Origin: Dicaeum eximium
Lineage: Eukaryota; Chordata; Aves; Passeriformes; Dicaeidae
Length of the DNA stretch: 64,000 nucleotides
Reading direction: 5' to 3'
NCBI GenBank assembly: GCA_013396995.1
Contig: VWZP01005252.1
Coordinates: 277,129 to 341,128, forward strand
Made by a program: the position numbers and the translations under genes. Every line of letters starts with the position of its first letter. Within the stretch, counting starts at the first letter, position 1. The notes under the pieces are model-generated. The model saw only the letters and a program-made list of their open reading frames with translations. It was not told where the DNA came from and did not search any database. This document shows, in pieces, positions 25,101 through 37,625 of this stretch.

Positions 25101-25732
25101 CATTACTGAATTACCTTTTTAAACCTATTATTTCAACGTGATTAACTTCTCTTCTTTTCATTTAGCTGTAAGCAAAATCTTGTTTACAAGGCAAAAAAAA
25201 TGCATTTGCTATAATATCGGCAATAATAATAAAAATGAACATCACAGGGAAATAATTTATGTGTAAACCAGCATAAAAATGTCATTGATGCATGAGTTTC
25301 CTCTTCAATTAATAAAAAGGAGGAAATATTTAAAAACAATTTATCAAGGTAATACATACAGTTCATATATCATGCACTCACAAAGACTGTGCAGTATCCA
25401 TTCCACAAATAGCTCTGTGACCTGGACTCTTGCACAGATGTTGGATTCCTTTAGGTGACCTAATTTGGAGCAGCACAAGACTTTGTACCAAATCAAGATC
25501 CTGGGTCAAAATACCAATAAAACCATATCCTAGTAAAACAGGATTAAAAAATTAGTGCCGATTGGATAATGCAAAACAAATGAAAATACAGCTGTCAATC
25601 ATTCTGGCTTAATTTTCTACTTTCTGTTGAGGCTGTTGTCACCACCCATAAATCCAAGTGATCTGTTCAGAAAGACTAAAACATTCTCCATGTAAGGAAT
25701 GAATTTCAGAGTGGTCACAAGGATAAAATAAG
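22156..25732. other. Intergenic, no gene seen
   Basis: AT-rich unique DNA at 22340-23330 and 25020-25600, with GC-moderate text between. T/A runs lie at 22755-22764, 23291-23304 and 23900-23909. Frames of 100-110 codons (23016-23318, 23477-23806, 24708-25016) show no domain. The stretch 25120-25260 has TAATATCGGCAATAATAAT-type words, which could belong to a weak regulatory element. Confidence 0.5.
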
Positions 25733-26051
25733 TCATAGAATCACAGGATGGTTTGGGTTGGAAGGACCTTAAATCCCATCCAGCCCCATCCCCTGCCATG
25801 GCAGGGACACCTTCCACTGTCCCAGGCTGCTCCAAGCCCTGTCCAGCCTGGCCTTGGACACTTCCAGGGACCCAGGGGCAGCCACAGCTGCTCTGGGCAC
25901 CCTGTGCCCCACCCTCACAGGGAAGAATTTTTTCCTAATATCCAATCAAATCTTCTCTCTTTCAAGAGATCCTCATGCCCTATAGGTGAGAGACAATTTG
26001 CAAAGACATGTAGTGGCAGTCTGGACAAGGGGGAATGGCTTCAAACTGAAA
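25733..26051 (-). mobile_element. CR1 LINE 3' fragment with 5' inversion
   Basis: Plus-strand positions 25733-25967 carry the reverse complement of the CR1 3' end, starting TCATAGAATCACAGGATGG and running to the CTAATATCCAATCAAATC and CTCTTTC block. Immediately right, at about 25986-26051, the sequence switches orientation: GACATGTAGTGGCAG, then GGACAAGGGGGAATGGCTTC and AAACTGAAA. That is CR1 in the opposite orientation, and it is the piece that normally lies directly upstream of the first segment. So one minus-strand insertion has its 5' part inverted, the signature attributed to twin priming during LINE reverse transcription. It lacks coding capacity. Confidence 0.85.
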
Positions 26052-29000
26052 CCTTGTCCTTTGTGCAGAGCTGGCACTGGAAAACCAGATGGCTTTGTAA
26101 TCACATATGGAAGTGAGCTTATGTTTAAAAGTTTCAATATTGAATAAAAATGATAGAATACCTATGCTGAACAGAAATATTGACATTGTCAATTATATAT
26201 TGAACCCTCTCCATTGGTTTGTGGCAGTCTGAGTAGGCCTTTTCCATTGATTACATCCTGCAAAGAAATGGGGGACCTTCCTGCACTTGGCATTCTTTAA
26301 TTTACCTTTTACATCAATATCTGAAATGGTGTTTTGAAGAGATACATGCTTATTTAAAATTATTTTCCCGCTTTTTAGTGTATTTGCCATCTGAAAAAGC
26401 AACTACAATGCTTTTCAGGAAAGGCAGCAATATCATTTGTTTACTTGTCACTTTTCTTGTTTTTCAGAATTGTCCTTAGGTAAATGTGTGTGAAATTATA
26501 ATTGCTAGAAAATGACAATCTGTAAAAGTGACTGTATCCTCCCAGATTATGTGTTTGGCCCTAGGACTCAACCACAGGAAAAACTTCTCTGTATCCTCTT
26601 GGGTGTTGTGCAGAGGTATTCTCTCCTCTCCCCTGCCCTGGAAGAAAAGGAGGATTTAGAGCTAATTGATCAGATTTTTTTTTCCCTGGTGTTGTAAAAA
26701 GTAAAAACAAGGTGTGAATAATTTGGCACAAAGCATATGGAAAGCATCATGCAAGATGTTATAATTCCTGCTTGCTCTCCCAGACCCATGAACCAGCATT
26801 CCCTGCACTACCAACAGTGGGTGAGGGGCTTGGGAACAGCTGAACCCTGAAAATCCATTTGGATTTGGTTTAGCACCTGAAAGGAGCAAAGGACACTTCT
26901 GTCAGCACGAGGAGCAGATGGGATATTGGAGATGAGGCTGCTCCCCTGGAGCTGGGCTGTTCCCCTGCTTTCCCCCTCAGCCGGGCAGTGCAGGCTCCTG
27001 GGAGCTGCAGGTGGAGGGAAGTGCTGCCTCACATAGCTGGGATGTGGCTGGGACGTGTGAGAAACCCGATCCTTTCTGTTTGCTGGAGCTGCTCCTTCAC
27101 TCCTCACGGCCTTGATGAGGTTCTGAGGGTACTTTTATCCTACTGCCTGGGAAGGCTTCTCTTCCCACTGGGAAATAAAAAACAATGCAGAAAGCCAACG
27201 TGGTATTAAGCAGAACTTTGCATTTAGAGAGGAAGGAGAGAAATCGTGTCTGTAATTCCCTGACCCCTCTGTAGCAGCTGTGGGTTTTGCAGGTTCACTT
27301 GCAAGAGCAGCCCTGCTCTGCAGGGACGCTGCTGCTGAGCTGTTGGCTGTAAACATCCCAGGAAACAGAAACCCTTGGCTAGCCATGGCTAGCCCTCAGT
27401 TCCCCTCTTCCCTGGCTTGCTGGGACCTGCCAATGCAGTTAAACACTGTTTTTAATGTATTGCCAGCTCTATTGCTAAAACACGGAGTGCATTTAGCCCA
27501 GTGAATCCCTGCTGCAGATGGATTGCACAGTGCCCTGTCCATCTGCCAAGCTCACAGAGAAAAAAACGCTTGCAGGTATTTCACCAATTGCTCACAAACT
27601 CCTTCTCTCACATTTCTCTTTTCATTTCTTCCTCGCTCCCCAGAGGTGCAGGTCTCACCCTGGCCCCAGGACTGCTGGTCTGTGGGTTTGCCTGGTGAAT
27701 TTGGGTGCTGATGAGTTGGTACTTGGTTAAGGTAACGTCAGGGAGCATAACTTGAGGAAGGGTAGATGTTTTCTATCTTGGATAGCTTGAAATATTTTCT
27801 CTGCAGAGAAAGAAACATGGCACAAAGCATTTTTCCTACTTTTTCCTTTATTCTGAGTCCCACCTGCCTATCACTGGGCTGTGTTTTGGAGCTACAGATG
27901 GACTTTCTTTTACTGTACAGCAAACAACAGCATTAGCAGATTAGAAATTACTCAGCTTGACGTTTCCCAACCTAAACTATGACAAGGGTAAGAAGGCAAA
28001 GTGCTCTGAGCCTCTGCTGTTTGCTTCATGTCCAGCCAGTTTGTCTGTCAGTACTTCAAACAAGCAGCTTTCAGTTCCTGGACTGGGAATACCAATCCTT
28101 CCCTCTCCAAATGCTAAAGGGTTTCTTCCCTTCCAAGGCTTCTGCTAGCCAGGATTTTAAAAAGTGGCATTAAATTTTGCTGTCCAGGGAAGGCACCTGT
28201 CCCAGGGTAGTTATTTTTAGCAGCAGAGCTGACATCCAATACAGTAGCCCCAGTTTTAAAGCTGGCCATCATCCTCTCCCTGGGAATTATGTTTTGCTTC
28301 AGTGTGATTAACTGTAGTTAAAAAATGAGCTTGGAGGGCATATAAACAGGAGAGCAGAAGGGTTGCTTGGAAGCATAAATCACGTAAATATTAAATGGGA
28401 AAGTACATCCAAATTGGTACTTGTTTGCTCAAAGCTGTTTAAATTAAGGGAAATACCATCCCTTCTCAAGAAAGAGAGTTCATGATTTCCTCAAATGAGA
28501 CCTAAAAAAGCAAAGACCTAAAGCAACACTTTCCAGCCCAAAGCATCACCAGCACAACAAAAGGACAGCAGGACACTTCCTGGCTCCCTCTTTGCTCTCC
28601 TGGTGACACAAGGAAGGACCTTGACCATGAGACAAATGAATTTAGGAGTCCACATCAGCAAAAGGTCACAGCTGGACACCTCTCTCTCCCCATTTTCTGC
28701 ATCTCAGCCTCATGGCAGCAACAGAAAGGAGAATTTTCTTTCTTGTCTTGAGCATGAATTGGTCTTTTAATACCCTTGCTCTTTCTTACAACTAACACTA
28801 GGGCAAGAGGCCCCAAACCCAAACTGAAAATTTGGAGATTTGCAGTATCCCACTGAGCTGATGAGGAAAAAGACCTGCATTTTTCTTTTCTCAAATTCCA
28901 ATGAAAATACAGACGAAATACCAGTCAAAAGAAAAGCTTTTCATAGCCATTTTTTCAACAATCCAAGTGTTCCAGAAATTCACATTGTGTGCCCACGTCC

Positions 29001-32000
29001 CTCTGTCCATGAGGAAGGTACAGCTGGGGTATTCAAGACCACATGTGTATTTTTCTGTGGCCACACAGAAATTTCCATCCCAAAGCAAGCTCCCACTGGA
29101 ACAGGTGCTGCACAGAGAACCCCTGGCCAAAGCTGTGATAGTCCAAGTGTCTGGGAGCAACATGGGCTTGAATTATATCTAGCCATGCAATTTTCCCATT
29201 AATGGGGACAGGCACCACGTTTTGCTGGTGATGAAGCCCTCAGTGACAGCACTGCATGCTGCTGGGTTTGCTCAGGGAAATGCTTATTAATCCACCTGTG
29301 AAACAAATGACTCCTTTCTCTGGCTTGAAGTATATGCTAGTAACATGCCTCTCTGCATCTCCCTGAAGCAATATCTCATCTCCCAGCTATGACTCAACCC
29401 TTCCCTAAGTGTGCTGGCAGCACTCAGCCTGAAAGGTGATCCTGCTCCAGGTTCTCCAGCTCTTCACCTGACCGGCGTCATTCGCATCTCTCCACCTCCA
29501 TCAGGGCTCTGAATAATTGTTGCTGCTGAATGCTCACATAATTTTTCATTAGCCACTTCTGCTGGCTTCGTGTCCTTTTTGTACACATAACCAAAATGCA
29601 TTAACAGTTTCCAGTAGGTCCATTAGGATTTTCTCCCCAGTCTCCCTGGCAAACACAAGAGCATTATCACAGGCTCAGATTTAGTTAACCCCTCCATATG
29701 CTGAGCATTTCTCCTCCTCCATTGCCTTCCATGTTTCCTCCTGCTTACCCTGCTGAGTTTCCTTTTTAGCAATTATTAATAGGGCTGGGTTTTTTTTCCT
29801 TCTTCAATGCCACAAAATAAAAATGCATAGTTTGGAGGCTTGCTTTAATTAGGCATTTTATATAAAATCTGGTATTAGAAAGAACCTGCTTCAAAGAAAA
29901 CAAGAAAGAATGTTGGATTGCTCTTTTTAAGTTCTACGTTTTTCACTGGCTTTTCCCATTGGTAGATTAATTGATGTTAAACCAGGCATGAACTTGGTCT
30001 GTAATATTTTTAGATATTAAAAATGAATCAAATTATTCCAAGGAAGCAACTCAGCAAAATCTGCTCAGGAAGACATCAGGCAGGGATAGGCAGGGTTTGT
30101 TCCTTTATTTTTCTGTCCATTCAGGGTTTAACACTGACTCAGGTGTGGATGGAAGTGTCCAGCACATCTGACTAAAGCACTCCAAGCTCCCCCAGCAGCT
30201 GGTTGTGAGCTGTGTTTGAAGGAGTGGTGGTTGGGATCTTGCACGTGCTGTTGCAGGCTTTGTCACATTTTGGTTTTGTGTCACAGCCCCGCGCAGTGAC
30301 AGCCACACCAAACCTGCACCAATAAAATCCTCTGCTGTTTGCCTTGAGACTGCTCCAGTCCTGCACTCGTGCTGCCTCCTGTTCCAAGGCTGGGGGAGAT
30401 CCTTCCAACTGCTGAGCCTCAGGCTTGTGAAATATTAGATGGTGGAGCTAAATGCGTGTTTATTTTAACAATAACAGCTTTACACGAGGGGAGCCCCTGA
30501 AGGACTCGTTCAGCAGGACTGAGAGTGGCTGTGGCTGTGGAGCAAGCCAAGAGCAGAGCCCAGCCCAGGCTCAGAGTCCAGCCCAGGCTCAGCTGTGCTC
30601 ATGGGGGAGGGATTGGCACTGCCCAGTCAGTTCCAGCCAGGCCATGTCCTGATTTCTCATCCCAGCCTTGTCCTCTCCACACCTTGCCAGTGGCACTTGA
30701 TGCCAGTGTTGCTCAGTTTTTTGTTCGTTCAGTTTAACAAATTACAGACTCAGCCCCGGGCTGCTGGCTATGATCAGCCCAAGTGGGCAGAGAGATGCTT
30801 GTGCAGCTCTACAGCTCAGCTTGGGATTCCAAACTCACCCAGCAACCCACGGCGCTCAGAGCTTTGACTGAGGTTGGACTCCTCTCTTATTTTCATTATT
30901 TAACCCAGAGTATTAAAGCTGAACCTCAGAGCCAGCTTCACAAGCCTCCCCAGGTTATTTTTGATCAACCCAACCTATGAGAGGAGTTTTAAAATTTTAC
31001 TCAAAGAAGGGAAAAGTTCCAAAAGAAATGGTTCCAAAAGAAATGGAGGGCAAATTTGCTGCGCAGGAAGATCCAAAAAACTTGGACATCTCTCTGGAGC
31101 TTATCTAGCCCAAACAAACTGTCCTCTAACCTGGAAAGCAAGTGATCCCAAATGCCAGCTGGATTAGGAGCAAGAGTACTCTCTTGGGTGGTGTAGTTTT
31201 GGCCTAAGTCAGCAGCCACGAGCCCAAAGGTGATCATTTTATCACCTCATAAAAATTTTGGTGTGAGCCAAGGCTCTGAACAGAGGCAATATTTCATCAT
31301 TTCCTCAAATGGAAAAAGCTGGAGGGACACAGCCCTTCCCCTGAGCCGACCTCCTGAGGCCAGGGGAGCCCAGATCCAGCTCTGGGCACCCTGTGCCACC
31401 GGTGACATGGGACACAGGGGTGGCAAAGGGGAATGGCTACAGGGCTGCACAGCTGATGCTGAAGAAGGGCAAACGTTTGATTTGGGCAAGGTGGGAAGAG
31501 GAAAGGAGGGTTTCAGGGGTCAGTGAGGTGCACAGGGTGGTGGCATCCCTGATAACTGTCCTCTAACCTGTTGGGGGGTGGGGGACTTAAAGAGGGAGGA
31601 AATTATTTCTTTTCCATGTCCTTAGGGAAAGAAAGAGAAGTCATTGACCTAAGTTGTGGCAGATAGATACTGGGGAACTGACACCAGTTAAAGGTTTGGA
31701 AGGATCTGCCTGTGGAAGCTATATGTTCTTTTTCAATGAGTTTTTAAAGAAAGCCCTTCCAAACAGGACACAGCTTTGTCCTGCAGCCACGGCACTGCTG
31801 AGCCTTCTGCTGCTCAGCCCAGAAAAGTCAGAAGGAAATGGGGATATTTCATCTTCCCAGAGGCCAAGGTGGAAAAAGGCCATCGTCACTATCCAGGTGC
31901 TACTGAGCCCCTTTCCCCCCTATATCTCATTCAGCTTGTCATTTTTATTTTTTAGCATATGGGTGAGAGGTTTGGCCTCTGCTCTACCAAGAAACAGAGT

Positions 32001-32229
32001 AGGTATTTTACTGAGCTGAATTTGCATCTTTTACCAACCCCTTCTATTTGCATCCTTTCCTCTTTGGAGAGATTAAAGTTGGAGTGTGGGACCACCAACT
32101 TCAAATTGTTATTTTCTTAGCTGGGCTGTAAATTTTTTTTTTTTTTGCTAGAAACCTGCAGCTTCTTACTGATCTCAGCTCACCTTATCCCCACCCAAGA
32201 GGTCTGAGTGCTACATGAATAATACAGCA
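26052..32229. other. Intergenic, no gene seen
   Basis: Long stretch of unique DNA with alternating AT-rich (26100-26520, 28300-28460, 29760-30060) and GC-moderate parts (26800-27120, 30480-30720, 31300-31560). Many frames of 60-121 codons overlap in different registers and none shows a domain. Small direct repeats lie at 30548-30592 (AGCCCAGCCCAGGCTCAG repeated) and 31016-31045 (15 bp GTTCCAAAAGAAATG twice). A T run lies at 32133-32146. A 20-base resemblance to CR1 near 31379 is too short to call. Confidence 0.5.
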
Positions 32230-32620
32230 CTGCAAACAGGACAGGATCAGAGCCTGCAATAAGCATAATCTAAGTAAAAACACTGGATCTGTCTGTTTAT
32301 GGATCTAATAAATTATGTTGGATTTGTGAGGTTATAAATCCAAGCTGTCCAGTAAACCCAACAACTAATTTGTCAGTCGCTCGTCCAGCAATCTGACTCT
32401 CCCTTGCAATTGCTCACCATGCAGATAACAAGGTGCCTTACAAATCTCTTGGTTAAATGTCATTTGTTTCAGTGCCATAACATGCTATGGATCATTGCTC
32501 ACACACAGTAACCCAATTATATTAACCTGTGCAGCAATATGGAGTAATGACATGACATTAATGCGAACACTTCAGAGCTTTCCAACAATTTGGTCTTTCC
32601 TCCAAAGGGGTTTTTCTCCT
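32230..32620. promoter_or_regulatory. Candidate conserved non-coding element
   Basis: About 390 bp without repeats, containing GCAATAAGCATAATC, GATCTAATAAATTATG, AACTAATTTGTCAGTCGCTC, CCCTTGCAATTGCTC, TGCAGATAACAAGG, CCCAATTATATTAACC and TAATGACATGACATTAATGC. This density of TAAT cores, SOX-type ACAAGG and near-palindromic ATGACATGACAT words is enhancer-like. No coding frame. Inferred. Confidence 0.37.
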
Positions 32621-33719
32621 TGAGCATCTTTTCCTTCTTTCCTCCCTTCTCAGTGTTTAGAGACAGAGCAACATATCCACCCAAACACATCTAAAATAAT
32701 CATAATTTCCCAAGTAGCTGGAGCTCATTCACAGCTTGGAACATGGGGCTGAGCTGTGTTACTTGTTGGAAATTCTCCAAATCATAAGTGTCACCGTTCC
32801 TTAGGCTCTGACTTTGGCATTTTCATGAGAATACCTTTGAAACACAACCCCTTGCACTCTGTCTGTGCTGATCATGTGCTCCCACAGTAGTGGAGGAAAA
32901 CAGCACTTTTAAAAAGCACACATGAAAATGCCCAAGCCTGTGGAAAGATGAAGCTGCTGTTATTTTCCAGTGTTGGAGGGAAAGCTGGCTAATCCAGCCA
33001 GCAAGTGCCTGGGCTGATCTGCCTTCTGTTTGCACTGCTGCAGGAGACACTGAGCAACAACACCCAGACAACAAGACAAGTTTGATAAAATCATGTTGTT
33101 CAGGCACCCTGCCTTCTGCATGAAGGCATAAAATTAGGGAAGGAGGGTATTTTATAATAATAAACAGAATTCTAGTTTGTTTTTGAGAAAAGGCAAAGTG
33201 AAGTGTGCTGAAAATTTTCTTCATTCTTATTGCTGAGAGAAAAAGCCTGCTGCCTGGTTTCCCTGGCTGTCACTGAAAAGATCTCCAGAGTGCTGTAGAG
33301 AGGGTGCAAGAGGGTAACCAGCCAGTTCAGAGAGGGATGCAGGTCCCATGCAAAGACATGAAGGATTTATCACTCTGTCTCATGGTTGTAGCTGTTTTCC
33401 ATCATTGCAGTGTAGTGAGGGGAGGAGAGGGGACAGATGCTGATCCTTTGGTGACCCTTTGCTCTCCCGCTGGTGTCACCAAAAGTGGAGCAATGTGCCC
33501 ACAACAATCTGGGCTCAGAACCTGTCCCTGTGTTTCTGTGGATTTATGGCTTTTTTTGGCTTCTGCAGGGAAGGTGAGTAACCCCACTGTAAGCACTGGG
33601 CTAAACTTGCTGATATCAGCTAAACCCAGCCTCTTCCTGTAGAGAAGACTTTCAGTAAGTAAAGAAATAAAGAGGCTCATCTATGACAAATCTTACCTGA
33701 CACAAACATATTTTGATCA
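32621..33719. other. Intergenic, no gene seen
   Basis: Unique DNA. A 133-codon minus-strand frame (32823-33224) and a 112-codon plus-strand frame (33304-33642) have no recognisable domain, and the latter is opposed by a 92-codon frame. Not called as genes. Confidence 0.5.
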
Positions 33720-34020
33720 GCCCAACACAATCCCTAACGGGCGCATCTAAATATTATGGAGAAATATGTAGTGATCAGCTCCAAATCCAGGGCCTGAAAT
33801 GTATCCTGGCTAAATTCTTTCCATTGTGCTGTTAAATGCATCCAGCTGTCCATACGTTAAAGTTAAATATACTGTACTATAAAGCTGAACTGAGAGTGGA
33901 AACTATTAAAATAAACCCAGCTATTTCCCCGTTCCCCCTCGCCCTCCCAATCAAGTATATTTTAGTTGGGGAAGGAGGAGAGTTATAACAACAATTATTT
34001 GATGTGGTGCATGGTAATGT
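33720..34020. promoter_or_regulatory. Candidate conserved non-coding element
   Basis: Repeat-free, with TCCCTAACGGGCGCATC (33731-33747), TAAATATTATGGAG, ATACGTTAAAGTTAAATATAC (a MEF2/forkhead-like AT block near 33853-33873) and ACTATTAAAATAAACCC. The AATCCCTAAYGGGCGC word recurs with one change inside the candidate element at 57.99 kb. No coding frame. Confidence 0.33.
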
Positions 34021-37000
34021 CAGGGAGAGAAGGGAGAGTGTGGCAGGGAGTGGGAGCAGCCCCAATCTGATGGGCGAGGAAAAATGAGAATGAATATTCT
34101 GGGTGACTTCAGAGGGGGCAAAGGATTCTCCTTATGAGGAGCAAGCAAAACCCTGCCTGGCTGAGTTTGCCATGCATAAAAAAGAAAAATGAGAAAAGGC
34201 AGGGAGAGAGAGTGATGTGGCTGGTCATGGATGAAGGGGGAGGTTGTAGAGCTGTGATCATCTATCTCATAAAGGAACAAAATGGTTTTTATCTTTCAAA
34301 AGAGCTTTGGGGTCTATGGGTTGCAAAGTATGTCCTAACTGATGTTGTTTGGCTCCTATTTATCATTATTTTGTCACTAACTGCTAAGGGAAAAGCAGAG
34401 ATACAGCAGCAAGAATGTAAACAGGAATCATCTTCAGTTCTTATGGACAGTGCAGGTTCCTGTCTCATGTCCCAGGGTTAGAATACCAAACTGAAAACTC
34501 TCTTATCCAGAGCTTGAGCAAAAGGAGCATGGTAGAAAAGCAATAGCCCATAAAAATTAGCTTTTTTCAAACTAACTTTCACCCCATTTTTCTAAGGAAG
34601 TGAGGCTTGTCTTGTCTATCTGACATGCAATTTCCATAACTTTTTCCTATTTTGGTTTTTCAGTCAGCAGAAGACAGATACAAACACTGTGCTCCTGCTG
34701 AGGGGAAGGCAATTACAGCTCAGTCCTAACTATTTTGAGAGGCTGCAGCCAGGTGAGCTGTTGGGCCACTTTCCCATCCCAAGAGCCAAAGGATGCAGGA
34801 GGAATGGCTGCAAGGCAGATCAAGCCAAACCCTAAAATATTGCATCTCCTTTTGCCACTGTTTTGCTCAAAGCACTGCCCACACAGAGCAGGGAATCTCC
34901 TGGTCACTCTGTCCCTGCAGGGGCACAGAGGTCCCCAGGCTGTGGAGTCCCTGGCAGGCAGAGGGTGAGCCTTGTTCTGCAAACAACAAACCCATTCCTG
35001 AGCCCTCTGCAGGACACTCCACTGGACACAGTTTCTTCATTTCATGGTGGGTTTGGCAGATATTTGATTATGTGTGATCGTGTTGGCTAACATGCTTGTT
35101 TGGAAGTACAAAAGAAAACAAATCTGGACAGCAGAGAAGGGAAGTGTGGCTGTGAGCAGCAGTGTGGACCGGTGACAGTGCCCTTAAAGTGATTTTCCCC
35201 TTCTTGTATGTGAGTGTGTGTTTGCTCCAAATTCCTGCCTGGATGAGGTGAAGGTTCAGGTTTAAACACCTTGGCCAAGAAAGAACAAATCAGTTTTGTT
35301 CTCCAGTCCCTCTAAGTGAGTAAAAAATGTAAAACTAAAAAAGAAAGAGAAAGGAAGCTGTTTCAGCATCACTTTTCCAACACTCCAGATGCTGCTCCGT
35401 GATGGGTTTGAGATTTATGCTGCTGTAGTGCAAACACTGACTGCATCATTCCTGTTTGCTCTGTTGGAGGCAGTGAGGGCATCAGGACACCATCAGCTAC
35501 AGCATTTACACCTTGGTAGGGCTGGGAACCACATGCCTTCACATGCCTCGCCTTACTGAACTCTGAGGATCCAAAAACATGAAATTCAGAGGTGGAAGTG
35601 AAGTTTGGCTCTATTCTTATGGAATCACTTGGAAATTTTCTTTGTTTCCATTTGTTCTGGTCAGAAAATTCCAAAGCTGTTTCTCTAAATGTGAACTTTT
35701 GCCAGAAAAAAATCCTATCTATAAACAACTTTGTGCATCACGAGAACATCCATTTCAACAGCTATTTTCAGATTATAAACAGACCTTGGTTAAAGGCAAT
35801 GGTCTTCACTTTGAAGGAGGATGAAAATAATGTCTGAGTTGGCTGTCAGTAGGACAAGAAGGGGTAGGTTTAATATTCAGCAAGCAAGAATTAGATGAAA
35901 CCCTAAGAGCCAGAACTGAGTGCTCCATGCAGTGCAGTTGGGTTCAAACCTTCGTTGGCTCTTCATGCACAAAGTACATGTGATTGTGTTTCCTGCTCTG
36001 CTGATGTCTGTCAACAAGGTGATTTTCCTGTACCATTAAGTAATCCACTCAGTCCCCAGATATTTAATGCTGTGCAGCTATCTCGTTGCTGTTTGTCCTC
36101 TTGGCAGCTCAGGCAGCAGCACCACGTATCTGAACCCTTGGGCATGTCTGTGTGGGGACTCACTCTCCAGTGCTGTGAAGGTCAGGGCCTCCCAAGGTGT
36201 CAGTGACAAAGAGGGGACTGTGGAGAAACCTTCTGGGGTGAGGAGAGGGTGGCTGAGGCAGCTGCCCATAGGGATGCACATTCTGGCACAGAGAGCACCT
36301 CGGCTGTTGAGATTTTGCCAAAAAGGAAAGGAAGGTGGAGGGAGATGTTTCTGATAAGAGATGTCCAGCTTATCTCATTGACACTTTGCTTTGGCATTCT
36401 TCAGAATAGCTGTTCCTCTGTCACGTGCTTTTGGGGTGCACAGGAATAGCAAAATCAAGTCATGTTAAAATGTCCTAGGATCACACCAGCAACAGCTTTT
36501 GTAGCTCTGATGGCCTCAAACCCTTCTCTCGTGTCATGCACTTGAGATGGGAGTGCAATGTGCTATTTGCCAAGTGTCAGCTTTCGGGGTGTTTGGTATC
36601 AGCCTACAACTATCAAAAGGCAAATTAAAGGTGAACTGGAGCAATCTGTGCAGTGGAGGGTGTAAATGTGGGAGATAAGAGGGTTTTGATGCCAATCCAA
36701 GTTGCCTCCACTCTCTCTCCTTACTCCCTGGTTTTTATATGTGTATAAAAGCTTTTCAAAAGCCATTTCTATTGCTATCTCTTTATCAGCTCTACATTTC
36801 CCCCCCCACCCCACTTGCCCACTGACTCCCCTGCACACTTAATTTGATTCTTTCCATAGGAGAGGTTTCAAAATAAATGAATGCACTTTGCACTTCCACA
36901 GCTGGTTTTGATCCAGTGATTTCCAACAGCTTCATGGAGGGGCTTTCAGCACCTCAGAGAGATGAGAAATCCACTTTTTACAGCCCAGGGCCGCCGTGTC

Positions 37001-37424
37001 CCAGGGGAGCCATCACAGCCTTCCACACCAGGTGGGCACTTCCACCTGTAAACACAGAATTTTACTCTGGCTTTGAAGCATTTTGCTCTCTCCTTGCAGA
37101 GCTGGGCTGGGGAGTGGGAACCAGGTCTTTAGCAGCTCAGGAACATGAAAGGATGTGCCTTGATGTGCAGCAGCTCAGAGGCAGCCTGGAGGAGTCCCCA
37201 GCTCCTCCACCACTCTGTTCTGTCCCTGCCAGACCTCCCCTTTTCCTTTCCCACCCATCTGTGTCAGATGTAGGAAGAACAAAGCTGTGCCTGTGCCATC
37301 CATGCTAGGCTGGGTTTTTAAGTATATGAAGAGGGTTGGTGACTGATTCCCATGGAAAATATGTTGCAAATGGACATTTAATGCTCCTTGGCTCTGCTGA
37401 CAGCCTCATCCCTGGGTGGGTTAA
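34021..37424. other. Intergenic, no gene seen
   Basis: Unique sequence of mixed composition. Frames of up to 143 codons (36877-37308 plus strand) lack domains and overlap opposing frames. Short C-run at 36800-36807. No repeat family recognised. Confidence 0.5.
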
Positions 37425-37625
37425 TGGCCTTAGGTTCTTTCCCTTCCCAAGCTTGATGCAATTGTTTTATAAAAGCTTCATGGCCCACCTCATGACAATC
37501 TTTCACCAGCTTTAACATCCTTTTTGGTTCAGGTCTAGCAGCACTTGCTAGACTTAAGTAACTTGACAGAGTGAGGACTGTTGGCCTTTGCTCAGGCAGT
37601 AGGTAAATAAAAGCCTGGCTCCCTT
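37425..37625 (-). other. Unexplained minus-strand open segment, weakly CARD-like
   Basis: Within a 201-codon minus-strand frame (37378-37983), residues 121-185 read as an amphipathic helical polypeptide without low complexity. One part is RPEPKRMLKLVKDC, followed by HEVGHEAFIKQLHQAW. The pattern of 'LLxLV…G…AF…L' loosely recalls the last helices of a CARD death fold. The frame's upstream half is Gly/Ile-rich translation of a CCTATT-type simple repeat at 37890-37945 and is not protein-like. A TTTACCCTTAG acceptor-like string precedes the segment at about 37634-37644. It could be a decayed exon, a pseudogene piece or chance. I do not assign a gene. Confidence 0.15.

Noticed and set aside
27347..27358. 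TGTAAACATCCC, identical over 11 bases to the 5' end of miR-30 family microRNAs
   Set aside because: No complementary arm is found within hairpin distance, so it does not form a microRNA precursor.
31370..31440. A 20-base CR1-like string followed by GGGGAATGGCT
   Set aside because: Too short and the rest does not follow the CR1 order, so chance similarity is as likely.
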